Positions 53,374-62,279 are shown, counted from the first letter of the stretch. The stretch is DNA of 64,000 nucleotides from Fibrobacteria bacterium AD312 (GCA_001462345.1 LIUM01000050.1:1-64000); one strand, 5' to 3'. Notes: generated by a model from the sequence alone, not told the origin. Numbers and translations are program-made.

Positions 53374-53784
53374 ATGGAATTCATCTTTTTCCCCGATACG
53401 CAACCTTTTGACCCCGATAAATCGGAAGCCAAGGATGAGGTTGGTGATGTTGGGAAAGAAATCAAGGATTTATATAGGCATAGATCAGATTTGTACCTTC
53501 GAGTAAAAAGTTTTTTGAAAACCTTAAAAAAAGTGACTGATATTGCACCGTATTTACAAAATGAGCAAATTTTCAAATTTCCACAAAAGTATGATGGTCT
53601 CTATGAAATGCGAATTCCTAAGCAGGGAAAAGGTGGCGTTTTTAGAATTTACTTTTGTTTTTCGAAGACCGATTTGCAAACATTAATTCTACTCTGTGCA
53701 GAATTAAAGCACAAGAAAAAAACGATGAAATTAGATAGTGCATTGAAAAAATTAAAACAATATAAAGATGATGAAAATAAATGA
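53374..53784 (+). CDS. higB: HigB/RelE-type (Gp49-like) mRNA interferase toxin of a TAC module
   Basis: A 136-residue protein with the HigB pattern in its second half: YDGLYEMRIPKQGKGGVFRI followed by YFCF, then LILLCAELKHKKKTMKLDSA and the final Lys-rich helix. HigB toxins cleave mRNA on the ribosome. The N-terminal 50 residues are acidic and longer than in minimal HigB. No Shine-Dalgarno exists: the ATG is 7 bases after the -10, so a leaderless message is predicted. The stop overlaps a possible antitoxin ATG, with the better start 9 bases downstream. Confidence 0.82.
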   Translation: MEFIFFPDTQPFDPDKSEAKDEVGDVGKEIKDLYRHRSDLYLRVKSFLKTLKKVTDIAPYLQNEQIFKFPQKYDGLYEMRIPKQGKGGVFRIYFCFSKTDLQTLILLCAELKHKKKTMKLDSALKKLKQYKDDENK

Positions 53785-53792
53785 GGTATACT

Positions 53793-54365
53793 ATGAAGAA
53801 CAATGAAGTTTTGGATTACATGGAATCTTTAGAAAAAGAAGACAAACATCTTGGTTTGTTTGTAAAAATGTATGAGGCTCTTTCTTCGTTCCTTACTGAT
53901 TTTGATTTTTTGAAAGATTCTAAGGGTTTGACTCAGAAAGATGTTGCCGATAAAATGGAAACCACACAAAGTGCAATTTCTCGCATTGCATCGATGAAGA
54001 CAAATCCATCTTACAAACAGTTGCAAAAGATGGCAGAAGCTGTTGGGGGTGAACTGCTCATCACTCCAATGAAAGATATGACTGTTCAAGTCCCTTACGA
54101 CTTGCAGAATACGGTGCGAGATTTGGCCAAGGGCGAAAACAAAACCACGAATGAATATCTTGATGAAGTGATCAGAGATTCTATTCAGTCGGAATTTAAA
54201 TGGTATGCAAGGCAAACTTTTGAAGTGAATAAAGTTTGTGAGTGTCCTACAGCGAATGGCATTGGTTTGCGTGATTTTTGGTCTAATTCATCAAAATCCT
54301 CTTTAAATTTTGGGGAAATTAAGAAAAAAACTATAAGGTTTGAATCACAAGCAATGGCGGTGTAA
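53793..54365 (+). CDS. higA: HigA-type HTH antitoxin with RHH-like segment and C-terminal extension
   Basis: A 190-residue protein. Domains: an N-terminal helix (1-35), an XRE helix-turn-helix (about 45-100; LTQKDVADKMETTQSAISRI), a strand-helix-helix segment resembling a ribbon-helix-helix unit (MTVQVPYDLQNTVRDLAKGE, then NEYLDEVIRDSI) and a C-terminal tail of about 45 residues (CECPTANGIGLRDFW ...). The tail position matches the chaperone-addiction (ChAD) extension of antitoxins in TAC systems. GAGG at 53784-53787 is well spaced for the ATG at 53793; an ATG at 53781 is also in frame. Presumably binds the upstream palindrome. Confidence 0.82.
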   Translation: MKNNEVLDYMESLEKEDKHLGLFVKMYEALSSFLTDFDFLKDSKGLTQKDVADKMETTQSAISRIASMKTNPSYKQLQKMAEAVGGELLITPMKDMTVQVPYDLQNTVRDLAKGENKTTNEYLDEVIRDSIQSEFKWYARQTFEVNKVCECPTANGIGLRDFWSNSSKSSLNFGEIKKKTIRFESQAMAV

Positions 54366-54378
54366 AACGAGGTGATGT

Positions 54379-54810
54379 ATGAAAGATAATTTTCAACAAC
54401 TAATAAAATTACTTCAACTGGGTGATATTCGTTTTATGGATTCTCATGAATCGGTATTACGCATCCCTGAAAATTTTTTACCAGATTCGAATCTATCGGT
54501 TGAGTCTGGACAAGCCTACGACAAAAAAAATCCTATAATAACAGGTGATTGTTTGTTATTTCGAGTCAAATATGTGTTCTCATTTTTGTATAGCAAAGAG
54601 CCTTATTTTAAAGCAGAATACATTGTTAATATATTTTTCATGGCTAGCGATTTAAAAAAGGTGCAGGAACTGTTACAAGATGAAGAAGTGAAAAAGATAT
54701 TCCTTGAAAAGCAACTAACTCATACTATGTGGCCAATTTTGCGTGGAACACTCATGAACGCTTTTAGCAGGCATTCTCTACACCCTAGTATGCTGCCATG
54801 GATTGTTTGA
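54379..54810 (+). CDS. SecB-like chaperone of a toxin-antitoxin-chaperone system
   Basis: A 143-residue protein with SecB topology: FQQLIKLLQLGDIRFMDSHE (first strand region), LLFRVKYVFSFLYSKEPYFK and AEYIVNIFFMAS (central strands), and MWPILRGTLMNAFSRHSLHP ending in SMLPWIV (the long helix and final Pro-rich strand of SecB). In Mycobacterium tuberculosis a SecB-like protein encoded after higB-higA protects the antitoxin and so controls the toxin. The order here is the same. GAGGTG precedes its ATG. hsdR follows after 70 bases. Confidence 0.78.
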   Translation: MKDNFQQLIKLLQLGDIRFMDSHESVLRIPENFLPDSNLSVESGQAYDKKNPIITGDCLLFRVKYVFSFLYSKEPYFKAEYIVNIFFMASDLKKVQELLQDEEVKKIFLEKQLTHTMWPILRGTLMNAFSRHSLHPSMLPWIV

Positions 54811-54880
54811 AAAACGAGTATTTTCCCCTATTTAGTCGTTTTTGTAAAAATTCACAGGAGCAGGAATATATATTTAATTC

Positions 54881-57800
54881 ATGAAATTCACAGAAGAAAA
54901 GTTAGAACAGGCTTTTACGGAGTTATTAGAGCAGCAAGGGTATACTCATTATTTGGGTGAATCCATTGTTCGCAATCCTGAAGACGTTCTAATTGAAGCG
55001 GATTTGGAATCTTTTTTGATGTCTCAATATGCTGATGAGGGAATCACTTTAAGTGAAGTGAAATCTCTTATTCTTCAGCTAAAATCTTTGCCGTCTTCTG
55101 ATTTATATGAAAGTAATAAGTCTTTTATGCGAATGCTTTCAGATGGGTTTATTTTAAAAAGAGAAGACCGTAGCCAAAAAGATATTTACATTCAATTCAT
55201 TGATTATGCGGGGCTAGATCCTCAACGGCAATCGAATCCAGAACATTTAATCAAGATAGCGGCAGAAAATAAAAATGGGTATGATCAGGCGAATCAAACA
55301 GATAAAAACATCTACAAGTTTGTGAATCAATTAGAAATTTTAGGAACAGAAAAAAGGATTCCCGATGGGATTCTCTATATCAATGGTTTGCCTTTAGTTG
55401 TTTTTGAATTTAAGAGCGCTGTTCGTGAAGAGGCCACAATTTTTGATGCTTACAAACAATTAACGGTTCGTTATAGGCGAGATATTCCTGAATTATTTAA
55501 GTTCAATGCTTTTTGTGTGATTAGTGATGGCGTTAATAATAAAGCAGGGTCTTTTTTTGCTTCGTATGAGTTTTATTACGCATGGAGGCGTATTGCTGGG
55601 CTTGCTAAAGATGTAGATGGCATCAAAAGCATATACACTCTAATCCAGGGAATGCTAGATAAAAATAGATTGCGTGATATTATTCGTAACTTTATTTACA
55701 TCCCAAATAATTCTGATAAAGAAGAAAAGATTGTCTGTCGTTATCCTCAATACTATGCGGCCAAGGCTTTATTTGATCATATTGTGATTGCTCAAAAACC
55801 GAAAGGGAATGGTAAGGGCGGTACTTACTTTGGAGCTACTGGATGCGGTAAAAGTTTTACGATGCTTTTTCTGACTCGTTTGTTGATGAAGAGTGAACAT
55901 TTTGAAAGCCCCACTATTGTTTTGATTACGGATCGTACGGATTTAGATTCTCAGCTTGCGGAACAATTTATCAATGCCAAGATTTATGTTGGGGATAATA
56001 CGATTGAGAGTGTGGAAAGTCGGGCAGACTTACGCATAAAACTACAAGGTAGGCAAAGTGGTGGTGTGTTTCTAACTACTATTCATAAATTCACTGAAGA
56101 TGCCTCTCTATTAACAGAAAGAAGTAATGTCATCTGTATTTCTGATGAAGCCCATCGAACTCAAATTAATCTGGATCAAAAAGTAAAAGTAACAGAAAAT
56201 GGAGTGACTAAAACATTTGGGTTTGCAAAGTATTTACACGATTCTCTGCCGAACGCCACCTACGTTGGTTTTACTGGCACGCCAATTGATGCAACACTAG
56301 ATGTTTTTGGTAAGGTCGTCGATTTTTATACAATGACTGAATCTGTAAAAGATGAAATTACAGTTCGCATTGTTTATGAAGGTAGAGCCGCAAGAGTCGC
56401 TCTCAAAAATGGTGAACTTGAAAAGATTGAGCTCTATTATGAAGAGGTCGAAAAGGCAGGCGCTAATGAATATCAGATTGAGAAAAGTAAAAATGAATCG
56501 GCGAATATATATGCAATTCTTGGCGACCCTGATCGTTTAAAAGCAGTTGCTGAAGATTTTGTCAATCACTATGAAAGTAGGATTTCAGAAGGCGCTACCG
56601 TAAAAGGCAAGGCAATGTTTGTAAGTAGTAGTCGTGAGATTGCTTATGAACTTTATAAAAATATTGTTGCTCTTCGGCCAGAGTGGAAAGAACTTCGAGA
56701 AGCTGAAGAAGGTGCCATTTTAACAGATAAAGAAAAAAGAGAATTAAAGCCGATAGAACGCATTAAGCTTGTTGCTACTAGAGGGAAAGACGATTCAAAA
56801 GAAATGTATGATTTGCTTGGAACAAAAGAAAATCGTAAAGAATTGGATCGGCAATTTAAAAATGAAAAATCAAACTTTAAGATTGCTATTGTAGTCGATA
56901 TGTGGCTTACTGGATTTGATGTGCCTTTTTTAGATAGCATGTATATTGATAAGCCAGTTCAACGTCACAATTTGATCCAAACGATTTCACGAGTCAATCG
57001 AAAGTTTGAAGGGAAAAATAAAGGCCTGATTGTTGATTATATTGGCATCAAAAAGCAGATGAATCTCGCTCTTGCAGCTTACAATAAAGGCGATGTGGTA
57101 AATTTTGAAGATATTGCAGAATCATTAATTATTGTCAGGAATCATTTAGATCTTTTAGCAAAATTGTTTCATACTTTTGATAGTTCTAAATATTTTAAGG
57201 GAACAACAATACAACAGCTTAACACATTAAACTTTGCCGCTGAACATGTGCAGAAAACGAAAGAGATTGAAACCCGATTTATGGGTTTGGTCAAACGGCT
57301 CAAAGCGGCTTATGATATTTGTGCTGGCAGTGAACAACTGACTCAAAAGGAAAAAGATCATACTCATTTTTATTTGGCTGTTCGCTCCATTGTATTTAAG
57401 CTGACTAAAGGGAGTGCGCCTGATACGGCTCAAATGAATGCCAAGGTGAGAGAAATGATCAAGGAAGCACTTCAAAGTGATGGCGTGGAAGAAATAATCC
57501 AACTTGGCGAGAATGCAGAAACGGAACAAGATCTTTTTGATAAGGATTTTTTAGCCAAAATAAATAAAATAAAATTGCCAAACACCAGAATTAAATTGCT
57601 TCAACAATTACTCGCAAAAGTAATTGATCAAATAAAAAAGGTGAATCGCATTAAAGGAATCGATTTTACTAAAAAAATGCAAGTGCTCGTTGAACGATAC
57701 AACAATCGTGATGTGAATGATATTTTACGCAGTGAAGTTTATGAAGAAATGGCTGAAGCTTTAACGAATATGATATTGGCTGTTCGTAAAGAGTTTTCTG

Positions 57801-58102
57801 CTGGAGACGAGTTGGGTATTGATTTTGAAGAAAAAGCATTTTATGATATACTTAAAGAGCTTTGCATAAAGTATGATTTTAAGTATCCAGATGATAAAAT
57901 GATAGAGCTTGCTAAGGCTGTAAAACAATTAGTCGATGGCCAAGCAAAATTCCCTGATTGGAATAAACGTGAAGATATAAAATCCTCTTTAAAAGTAGGT
58001 TTAATCCTTCTCTTGGATGATTTCGGCTATCCTCCAGTCGAGCGCGACGAAGTTTATGTCGAAATATTCGAACAGGCCGAGAATTTCAAAAAGAATCAAT
58101 AG
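54881..58102 (+). CDS. hsdR: type I restriction endonuclease subunit R
   Basis: A 1073-residue HsdR. The N-terminal nuclease domain has EKRIPDGILYINGLPLVVFE then FKSA (D...ExK). The SF2 motor shows Walker A GATGCGKSF, VLITDRTDLDSQLAEQF, the DEAH box ICISDEAHRTQ, GFTGTPIDAT and motif VI QTISRVNRKFEGKNKG. The C-terminus is helical, the HsdM-docking part. All catalytic motifs are intact. It is separated from hsdS by about 6.3 kb of cargo genes on the same strand. No good Shine-Dalgarno at standard spacing (AGGAG lies about 16 bases away). Confidence 0.95.
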   Translation: MKFTEEKLEQAFTELLEQQGYTHYLGESIVRNPEDVLIEADLESFLMSQYADEGITLSEVKSLILQLKSLPSSDLYESNKSFMRMLSDGFILKREDRSQKDIYIQFIDYAGLDPQRQSNPEHLIKIAAENKNGYDQANQTDKNIYKFVNQLEILGTEKRIPDGILYINGLPLVVFEFKSAVREEATIFDAYKQLTVRYRRDIPELFKFNAFCVISDGVNNKAGSFFASYEFYYAWRRIAGLAKDVDGIKSIYTLIQGMLDKNRLRDIIRNFIYIPNNSDKEEKIVCRYPQYYAAKALFDHIVIAQKPKGNGKGGTYFGATGCGKSFTMLFLTRLLMKSEHFESPTIVLITDRTDLDSQLAEQFINAKIYVGDNTIESVESRADLRIKLQGRQSGGVFLTTIHKFTEDASLLTERSNVICISDEAHRTQINLDQKVKVTENGVTKTFGFAKYLHDSLPNATYVGFTGTPIDATLDVFGKVVDFYTMTESVKDEITVRIVYEGRAARVALKNGELEKIELYYEEVEKAGANEYQIEKSKNESANIYAILGDPDRLKAVAEDFVNHYESRISEGATVKGKAMFVSSSREIAYELYKNIVALRPEWKELREAEEGAILTDKEKRELKPIERIKLVATRGKDDSKEMYDLLGTKENRKELDRQFKNEKSNFKIAIVVDMWLTGFDVPFLDSMYIDKPVQRHNLIQTISRVNRKFEGKNKGLIVDYIGIKKQMNLALAAYNKGDVVNFEDIAESLIIVRNHLDLLAKLFHTFDSSKYFKGTTIQQLNTLNFAAEHVQKTKEIETRFMGLVKRLKAAYDICAGSEQLTQKEKDHTHFYLAVRSIVFKLTKGSAPDTAQMNAKVREMIKEALQSDGVEEIIQLGENAETEQDLFDKDFLAKINKIKLPNTRIKLLQQLLAKVIDQIKKVNRIKGIDFTKKMQVLVERYNNRDVNDILRSEVYEEMAEALTNMILAVRKEFSAGDELGIDFEEKAFYDILKELCIKYDFKYPDDKMIELAKAVKQLVDGQAKFPDWNKREDIKSSLKVGLILLLDDFGYPPVERDEVYVEIFEQAENFKKNQ

Positions 58103-58209
58103 TAAGAATACCCAATATTTATTGCGAGTTATATATCACATCCAAAGAGTAATATGATTATTTTATGTATGAGATGGAGTCCATTCACTCTTTTAAAAGG
58201 AATTATAGG

Positions 58210-58761
58210 ATGAGATCATTTTTTTTGTTCTGTGCAGGAGTTCTTCTTTTGAGCTCGTTATCTTTTGCTCAAATGATTATGAAAAAGGAAAAGATGGAAA
58301 TTCCTAATAATTGGGAGTTAGTGGATGATCCGAGTTACTCTCTTTATTATCCAGATTCATTTGATCTTGATAAAACGGGGCAAATGGGATTGGATGTGGT
58401 TTTGCTTTCGAAACAAAATTCTATGAATGATTTGTTTAGAGAAAACATAAATTTAATGATTCAAAATTTAGAGAATACAGGTATTGATCTAAAACAATAT
58501 GTAGAGATTTCAGAGAATCAAATTAAAACGGTGATTTCAGAGGCTCATATACTTGAATCCAAGAGACTAACAAATAATAATAAGACATTTCATCGGATTG
58601 TCTATACGGGAAAGCAAGAACCTTATTCCTTAAAATGGTTACAATACTATTGGGTTGAAAAGAATAAAGCGTATGTTTTGACCTTAACTTGTGAAGTAGA
58701 TCAATACGATCATTATGTGAAAGTTGGTGAAAAGATAATCAACACATTCAAGTTGAAATAG
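58210..58761 (+). CDS. exported PsbP/DcrB-like protein
   Basis: A 183-residue protein with a signal peptide (MRSFFLFCAGVLLLSSLSFA) and a domain of the PsbP/DcrB (DUF1795-like) type: EIPNNWELVDDPSYSLYYPD, then central strands and WLQYYWVEKNKAYVLTLTCE. Function unknown; periplasmic location inferred. The frame opens at 58165, but the signal peptide begins at the ATG at 58210. It follows hsdR after 107 bases and probably belongs to the backbone rather than the island. Confidence 0.65.
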   Translation: MRSFFLFCAGVLLLSSLSFAQMIMKKEKMEIPNNWELVDDPSYSLYYPDSFDLDKTGQMGLDVVLLSKQNSMNDLFRENINLMIQNLENTGIDLKQYVEISENQIKTVISEAHILESKRLTNNNKTFHRIVYTGKQEPYSLKWLQYYWVEKNKAYVLTLTCEVDQYDHYVKVGEKIINTFKLK

Positions 58762-58920
58762 TATGTTAAATGGAAGTAATTTGTAATCTTTTCTATGTTC
58801 GTTGTATAGATACAGTTGATACAGATAGATTCTTTTAGGTTATAAGAAATTTTTCTGTTTATGCAAAACAATCTATTTTCTTTATTAGGTTTGAGTTAAA
58901 TGTATTATGAGAGGTTTTAT

Positions 58921-60828
58921 ATGGATATTAAATATTTGAAAAAGGTTGCTCCAGTGTTGGCACTTGCTTTATTGGTAGCATGTGGTGAAGATAATCCAAC
59001 TAATAGCGATAAAGTAGATGAAAATTTGATTTCTTCTAGTAGTGAAGACGTTTTAGTCTCTTCTAGTAGTGAGATACTGGAATCCTCCAGTTCTTTGCAT
59101 GTTCCTATAGTTTTAGGCCCAGGTGTTTTGGTCGATGATTTCGATGATGGAACGATTGAAAATTTATTAGGGACAGAGTGGTACACCTTTAATGATGCTG
59201 ATAATGGCGCTGCCTCTATTATTGAAATGCCATTAAATGCAGAAGGTGGCAATGCTACGACTGGTGAAGGCTATAATTCAGTCTACTCCCTTTCTGTAAA
59301 ATATTCCCTAAACAAAGGGGATTATGAATACGATCCTTATGTTGGTTGGGGAGTGCAAATTCCTGCTACGGTTGATTTTTCTCGTTTAGGGGGGATTTCG
59401 TACTGGTATAAAGGGGGTAAACATACTGTTCGTGTAGAAACCAGCGATATAGAAGATTATGATGTTCACATGGCTTCTGTAAAGGCTGCTCGTGAATGGA
59501 CAATGGTGACGGTTCGATTTAAAGACCTAGTACAAGAAGGCTGGGGTAAAGAAGTGGAATTTAATTCTGCAAATATTACAGCAATCAGTTTTCAAGCGAA
59601 AGGAAATTTAGTTGTCGATTCTTTGTTGATTGATAATCTTTATATGATGGATACTTCTGAAGTGGCTAAAGATTTGCCAGACATGCAAATTTATGCATCT
59701 CAAATTCCTTTGGTAGATACATTTGACGTAACGATTAATAATCCTCTTCAAGAATTAGCAATGAAGTATCTTGATAAAGGTCTAAACATTACGAACTGGT
59801 TAGAAGAAAACAAAGCTCGTTTCAAAGGTTGGGATCTTGAACCATATGGTGAAAAAGATATTCAGTTGATGGCTTCATCTGGTGTCAAGGCTTTGCGTTT
59901 GCCTGTGGATTTAGATGCTTATGCCACTAATCGAGATGCATTTGTTGCAGATACAACCGATACACTTGCTCTTGTGATGGACACGCTCACTCTCTTTACT
60001 CTTTTAGATTCTTTAGATGTATGGACTTTAAGACATGGTCTTTCTTTGACGATTGATTACCATGAATATGATGGCTCTTTTAATGCCACCAGTTCTGCAG
60101 ATCCAAAATACCAAGCCATGATGGGTATCGTATGGAAAACGGTTGCAGCTCATTTTGCAAATAGCCCTCGAGAAGATTTGTTCTATGAATTGTTAAATGA
60201 ACCAGGCATGAATTCAAATGGCAAAATCGCACAAGCCAATTGGACTGCAACGGCTCAAGGATTAATTGATTCGATTCGTACAGTAGATGCTAACCGAGTC
60301 ATTTTATTTGGTGATGTGCAATGGTATGATATTGATAAATTGATTAAACGCGAACCATTTGCAGATAAGAAAATCATTTATGTAATTCACTGCTACGAAC
60401 CATTTATCTTTACTCATCAAGGAGCCACTTGGGGTGAAACAGCAACGCTGAAAAACATTCCTTTCCCTTATGATTCTACAAAATGGTCTACTTATAGCGG
60501 TGATTTTGGAGTAAAGTCTTCCACAGTAAGCTGGGTAAAAACAGCAGTAAAGAATTACTATAAAACAGGAAACAAAGAAGCAATTATTAATAAAGTAAGC
60601 CCTGCAAAGAAGTGGGCAGTAGAACATCAAGTGCCAGTGATTCTAAATGAATTTGGTGCTTATAATCTACGCTCGGATCCACAGTCTCGTTTGAATTATC
60701 TTCAAGCCATGCGAGAAATGAGTGAGCTCCTTCAAATTCCTTTAACTCATTGGGGTTATACTGGTGGGTTCTCACTTTTTGAAGATGGCGTAATGATTGA
60801 TGGCATTAAAGAAGCTTTAGGTTTTTAA
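58921..60828 (+). CDS. GH5 cellulase lipoprotein with CBM11-like module
   Basis: A 635-residue lipoprotein (lipobox LVAC, Cys21). Ser-rich linkers with acidic spacers (SSSSEDVLVSSSSE, ESSSS; about 36-60) lead to a jelly-roll carbohydrate-binding module (about 68-225; VLVDDFDDGTIENLLGTEWY, GGISYWYKGG) of CBM11 type. A GH5 catalytic domain follows (about 250-635): acid/base Glu in FYELLNEPGM, HCYEP, and nucleophile Glu in VILNEFGAYN. It hydrolyses beta-1,4-glucans at the cell surface. GAGAGG precedes the ATG at 58921. The linker style is characteristic of Fibrobacter. Confidence 0.88.
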   Translation: MDIKYLKKVAPVLALALLVACGEDNPTNSDKVDENLISSSSEDVLVSSSSEILESSSSLHVPIVLGPGVLVDDFDDGTIENLLGTEWYTFNDADNGAASIIEMPLNAEGGNATTGEGYNSVYSLSVKYSLNKGDYEYDPYVGWGVQIPATVDFSRLGGISYWYKGGKHTVRVETSDIEDYDVHMASVKAAREWTMVTVRFKDLVQEGWGKEVEFNSANITAISFQAKGNLVVDSLLIDNLYMMDTSEVAKDLPDMQIYASQIPLVDTFDVTINNPLQELAMKYLDKGLNITNWLEENKARFKGWDLEPYGEKDIQLMASSGVKALRLPVDLDAYATNRDAFVADTTDTLALVMDTLTLFTLLDSLDVWTLRHGLSLTIDYHEYDGSFNATSSADPKYQAMMGIVWKTVAAHFANSPREDLFYELLNEPGMNSNGKIAQANWTATAQGLIDSIRTVDANRVILFGDVQWYDIDKLIKREPFADKKIIYVIHCYEPFIFTHQGATWGETATLKNIPFPYDSTKWSTYSGDFGVKSSTVSWVKTAVKNYYKTGNKEAIINKVSPAKKWAVEHQVPVILNEFGAYNLRSDPQSRLNYLQAMREMSELLQIPLTHWGYTGGFSLFEDGVMIDGIKEALGF

Positions 60829-60850
60829 GTCTCTCATATAACACACACAG

Positions 60851-60886
60851 AAACTTCGGGAGATTTTCTTCCGAAGTTTTTGTTTT
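60851..60886 (+). terminator. intrinsic terminator of the cellulase gene
   Basis: AAACTTCGG (60851-60859) pairs with CCGAAGTTT (60871-60879), with an 11-base loop and a T-rich tail. Confidence 0.85.
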
Positions 60887-60933
60887 AAAAACATTCAAGT
60901 ATCTAGGGAAAATTCAAAAAAAGCCAAAAAAAC

Positions 60934-60963
60934 AAAAAAACGGATAATTGTATCCGTTTTTTT
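60934..60963 (-). terminator. bidirectional terminator next to tRNA-Cys
   Basis: A7-CGGATA-ATTG-TATCCG-T7 is symmetrical, so it can stop the minus-strand tRNA transcript and any read-through from the cellulase. Confidence 0.85.
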
Positions 60964-60969
60964 GTTTAG

Positions 60970-61042
60970 AGGCAACGCTCGGACTCGAACCGAGGAATAA
61001 GGCTTTTGCAGAGCCGTCCCTTACCAACTTGGGTACGTCGCC
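60970..61042 (-). tRNA. tRNA-Cys (anticodon GCA)
   Basis: On the minus strand a 73-base cloverleaf is visible. The acceptor arms GGCGACG/CGTTGCC pair, the anticodon loop is CTGCAAA (GCA) between GGCTC/AAGCC-type arms, the T-arm contains GGTTCGAGTCC, and the discriminator base is U, the Cys identity element. The 3' CCA is not encoded. It is immediately followed by the symmetrical terminator. Confidence 0.93.
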
Positions 61043-61091
61043 ATCTTTGCCGTCAATTATAAGAATTTTTTTTAGATTTTACAAGACGCCC

Positions 61092-61619
61092 ATGTTAAAA
61101 GAGAAGTTAAAAACGCACCTTCTTTCTAGAGTTCTTTGCTTTTGGCTGCAAAGCCTTAGAATAGACATTCAAACTCCCGTTGATTTTAAACTAGGAGTGC
61201 TGGCTCTATGGCATCAAGATTTACTTGCTTGTGCCGCTGCTTTCAAAAATAAAGGAGTTCATGTTCTAGTCTCTCAAAGTCAGGATGGGGAACTCTTTAG
61301 CAAGTCCATCTCTTTGTTGGGGTATAACGTAGTTCGAGGCTCTGATTCTAAAGGCTCTTTGAATGTGCGCCTTTTGTGGAAAGCGTTGCAGAATGGTCGT
61401 TTTGTGGGGATGGCCGTAGATGGTCCCAAAGGGCCTCCTCTAAAAGTAAAGCGCGGCACTCTTTGGCTTATTGAAAAATCGGGTGCTCCTGCATTTCACT
61501 TACGAGTTCAATATTCTAGGTTTTTCCGGATAAAATCTTGGGATCGTATGATAATTCCTTTCCCTTTTTCTAAAATTAAAGTCTTCGTAGATGTATATGA
61601 ACCTTCTGAGAATGAATAA
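61092..61619 (+). CDS. DUF374 / lysophospholipid acyltransferase-like protein
   Basis: A 175-residue protein matching DUF374: VLVSQSQDGELFSKSISLLG, VVRGSDSKGS, GMAVDGPKGPPLKVKRGTLW and FRIKSWDRMIIPFPFSKIKV. The family is related to LpxL-type acyltransferases, but the usual HX4D is replaced by the SQSQDGE motif. Substrate unknown, presumably a lipid A or phospholipid precursor at the inner membrane. The frame stays open upstream through the tRNA; the ATG at 61092 gives the normal family length. Confidence 0.85.
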   Translation: MLKEKLKTHLLSRVLCFWLQSLRIDIQTPVDFKLGVLALWHQDLLACAAAFKNKGVHVLVSQSQDGELFSKSISLLGYNVVRGSDSKGSLNVRLLWKALQNGRFVGMAVDGPKGPPLKVKRGTLWLIEKSGAPAFHLRVQYSRFFRIKSWDRMIIPFPFSKIKVFVDVYEPSENE

Positions 61620-61634
61620 TTCGGAGTATTGTTA

Positions 61635-62279
61635 ATGTTTTTTTCAAAATTTGTGGCTTTTGATTTGGAAACGACAGGCCTTTCGTCTCAAAAAGACGAA
61701 ATCATTGAGATTGGAGCTGTAAAGTTCACAGTAAAAGTGGAAAATGGGCAAGTGGTGCCTCAAAAAATTAAAGATTTTCAAACGTTTGTGAAGCCCAATA
61801 TGATGATTCCAGCTGAAGCGACACGAGTGAATCACATTACAGATAAAATGGTGGAAAACGCTCCTGCTGTGGCGGATTGCCTTCGCCAATTTACGGCGTT
61901 TTGTGGCCAAGATACTATACTGGTGGCTCATAATGCTGATTTTGATACAGGCTTTTTAAAAGAGGCTTATGAAAAAAATCCTCAGCTTTTACCAGGTAAT
62001 CCTATCATTGATAGTCTTCGTCTTTCTAGAAGCATTTTGCCTGAACTTAAGAGTCATAAACTAGGTGAAATGGCTATGTTATTTAAGCGCCAGCAGCTTA
62101 TTTCTATGAAAATTGATTCTGGTGATATGCATCGTGCGGTTTATGACTGCGAAATGTTGATGGAAGTTTTTGTTTCTTTACTAAAACGTCGCTTAAAAGA
62201 AAAAGATTGGGAAATGGGGAAAATGTTGCCTATTTTGGCAAAATTTGGCTGTATTCCTGCTTTTTTGAATAAAAAATAA
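61635..62279 (+). CDS. DnaQ-like 3'-5' exonuclease (DEDDh)
   Basis: A 214-residue exonuclease: ExoI VAFDLETTGLSSQKDEIIEI, ExoII LVAHNADFDTGFL and ExoIII with HRAVYDCEML, all metal-ligand acids and the His present. Could be a stand-alone DNA polymerase III epsilon-like proofreader or an RNase T-like enzyme. CGGAG precedes the ATG at 61635; a TTG at 61629 is less likely. It follows the DUF374 gene by 15 bases and is probably co-transcribed. Confidence 0.88.
   Translation: MFFSKFVAFDLETTGLSSQKDEIIEIGAVKFTVKVENGQVVPQKIKDFQTFVKPNMMIPAEATRVNHITDKMVENAPAVADCLRQFTAFCGQDTILVAHNADFDTGFLKEAYEKNPQLLPGNPIIDSLRLSRSILPELKSHKLGEMAMLFKRQQLISMKIDSGDMHRAVYDCEMLMEVFVSLLKRRLKEKDWEMGKMLPILAKFGCIPAFLNKK

Noticed and set aside
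60948-61091. N-terminal extension of the DUF374 protein
   Set aside because: The upstream open frame runs through the tRNA-Cys gene on the opposite strand; family length starts at 61092.
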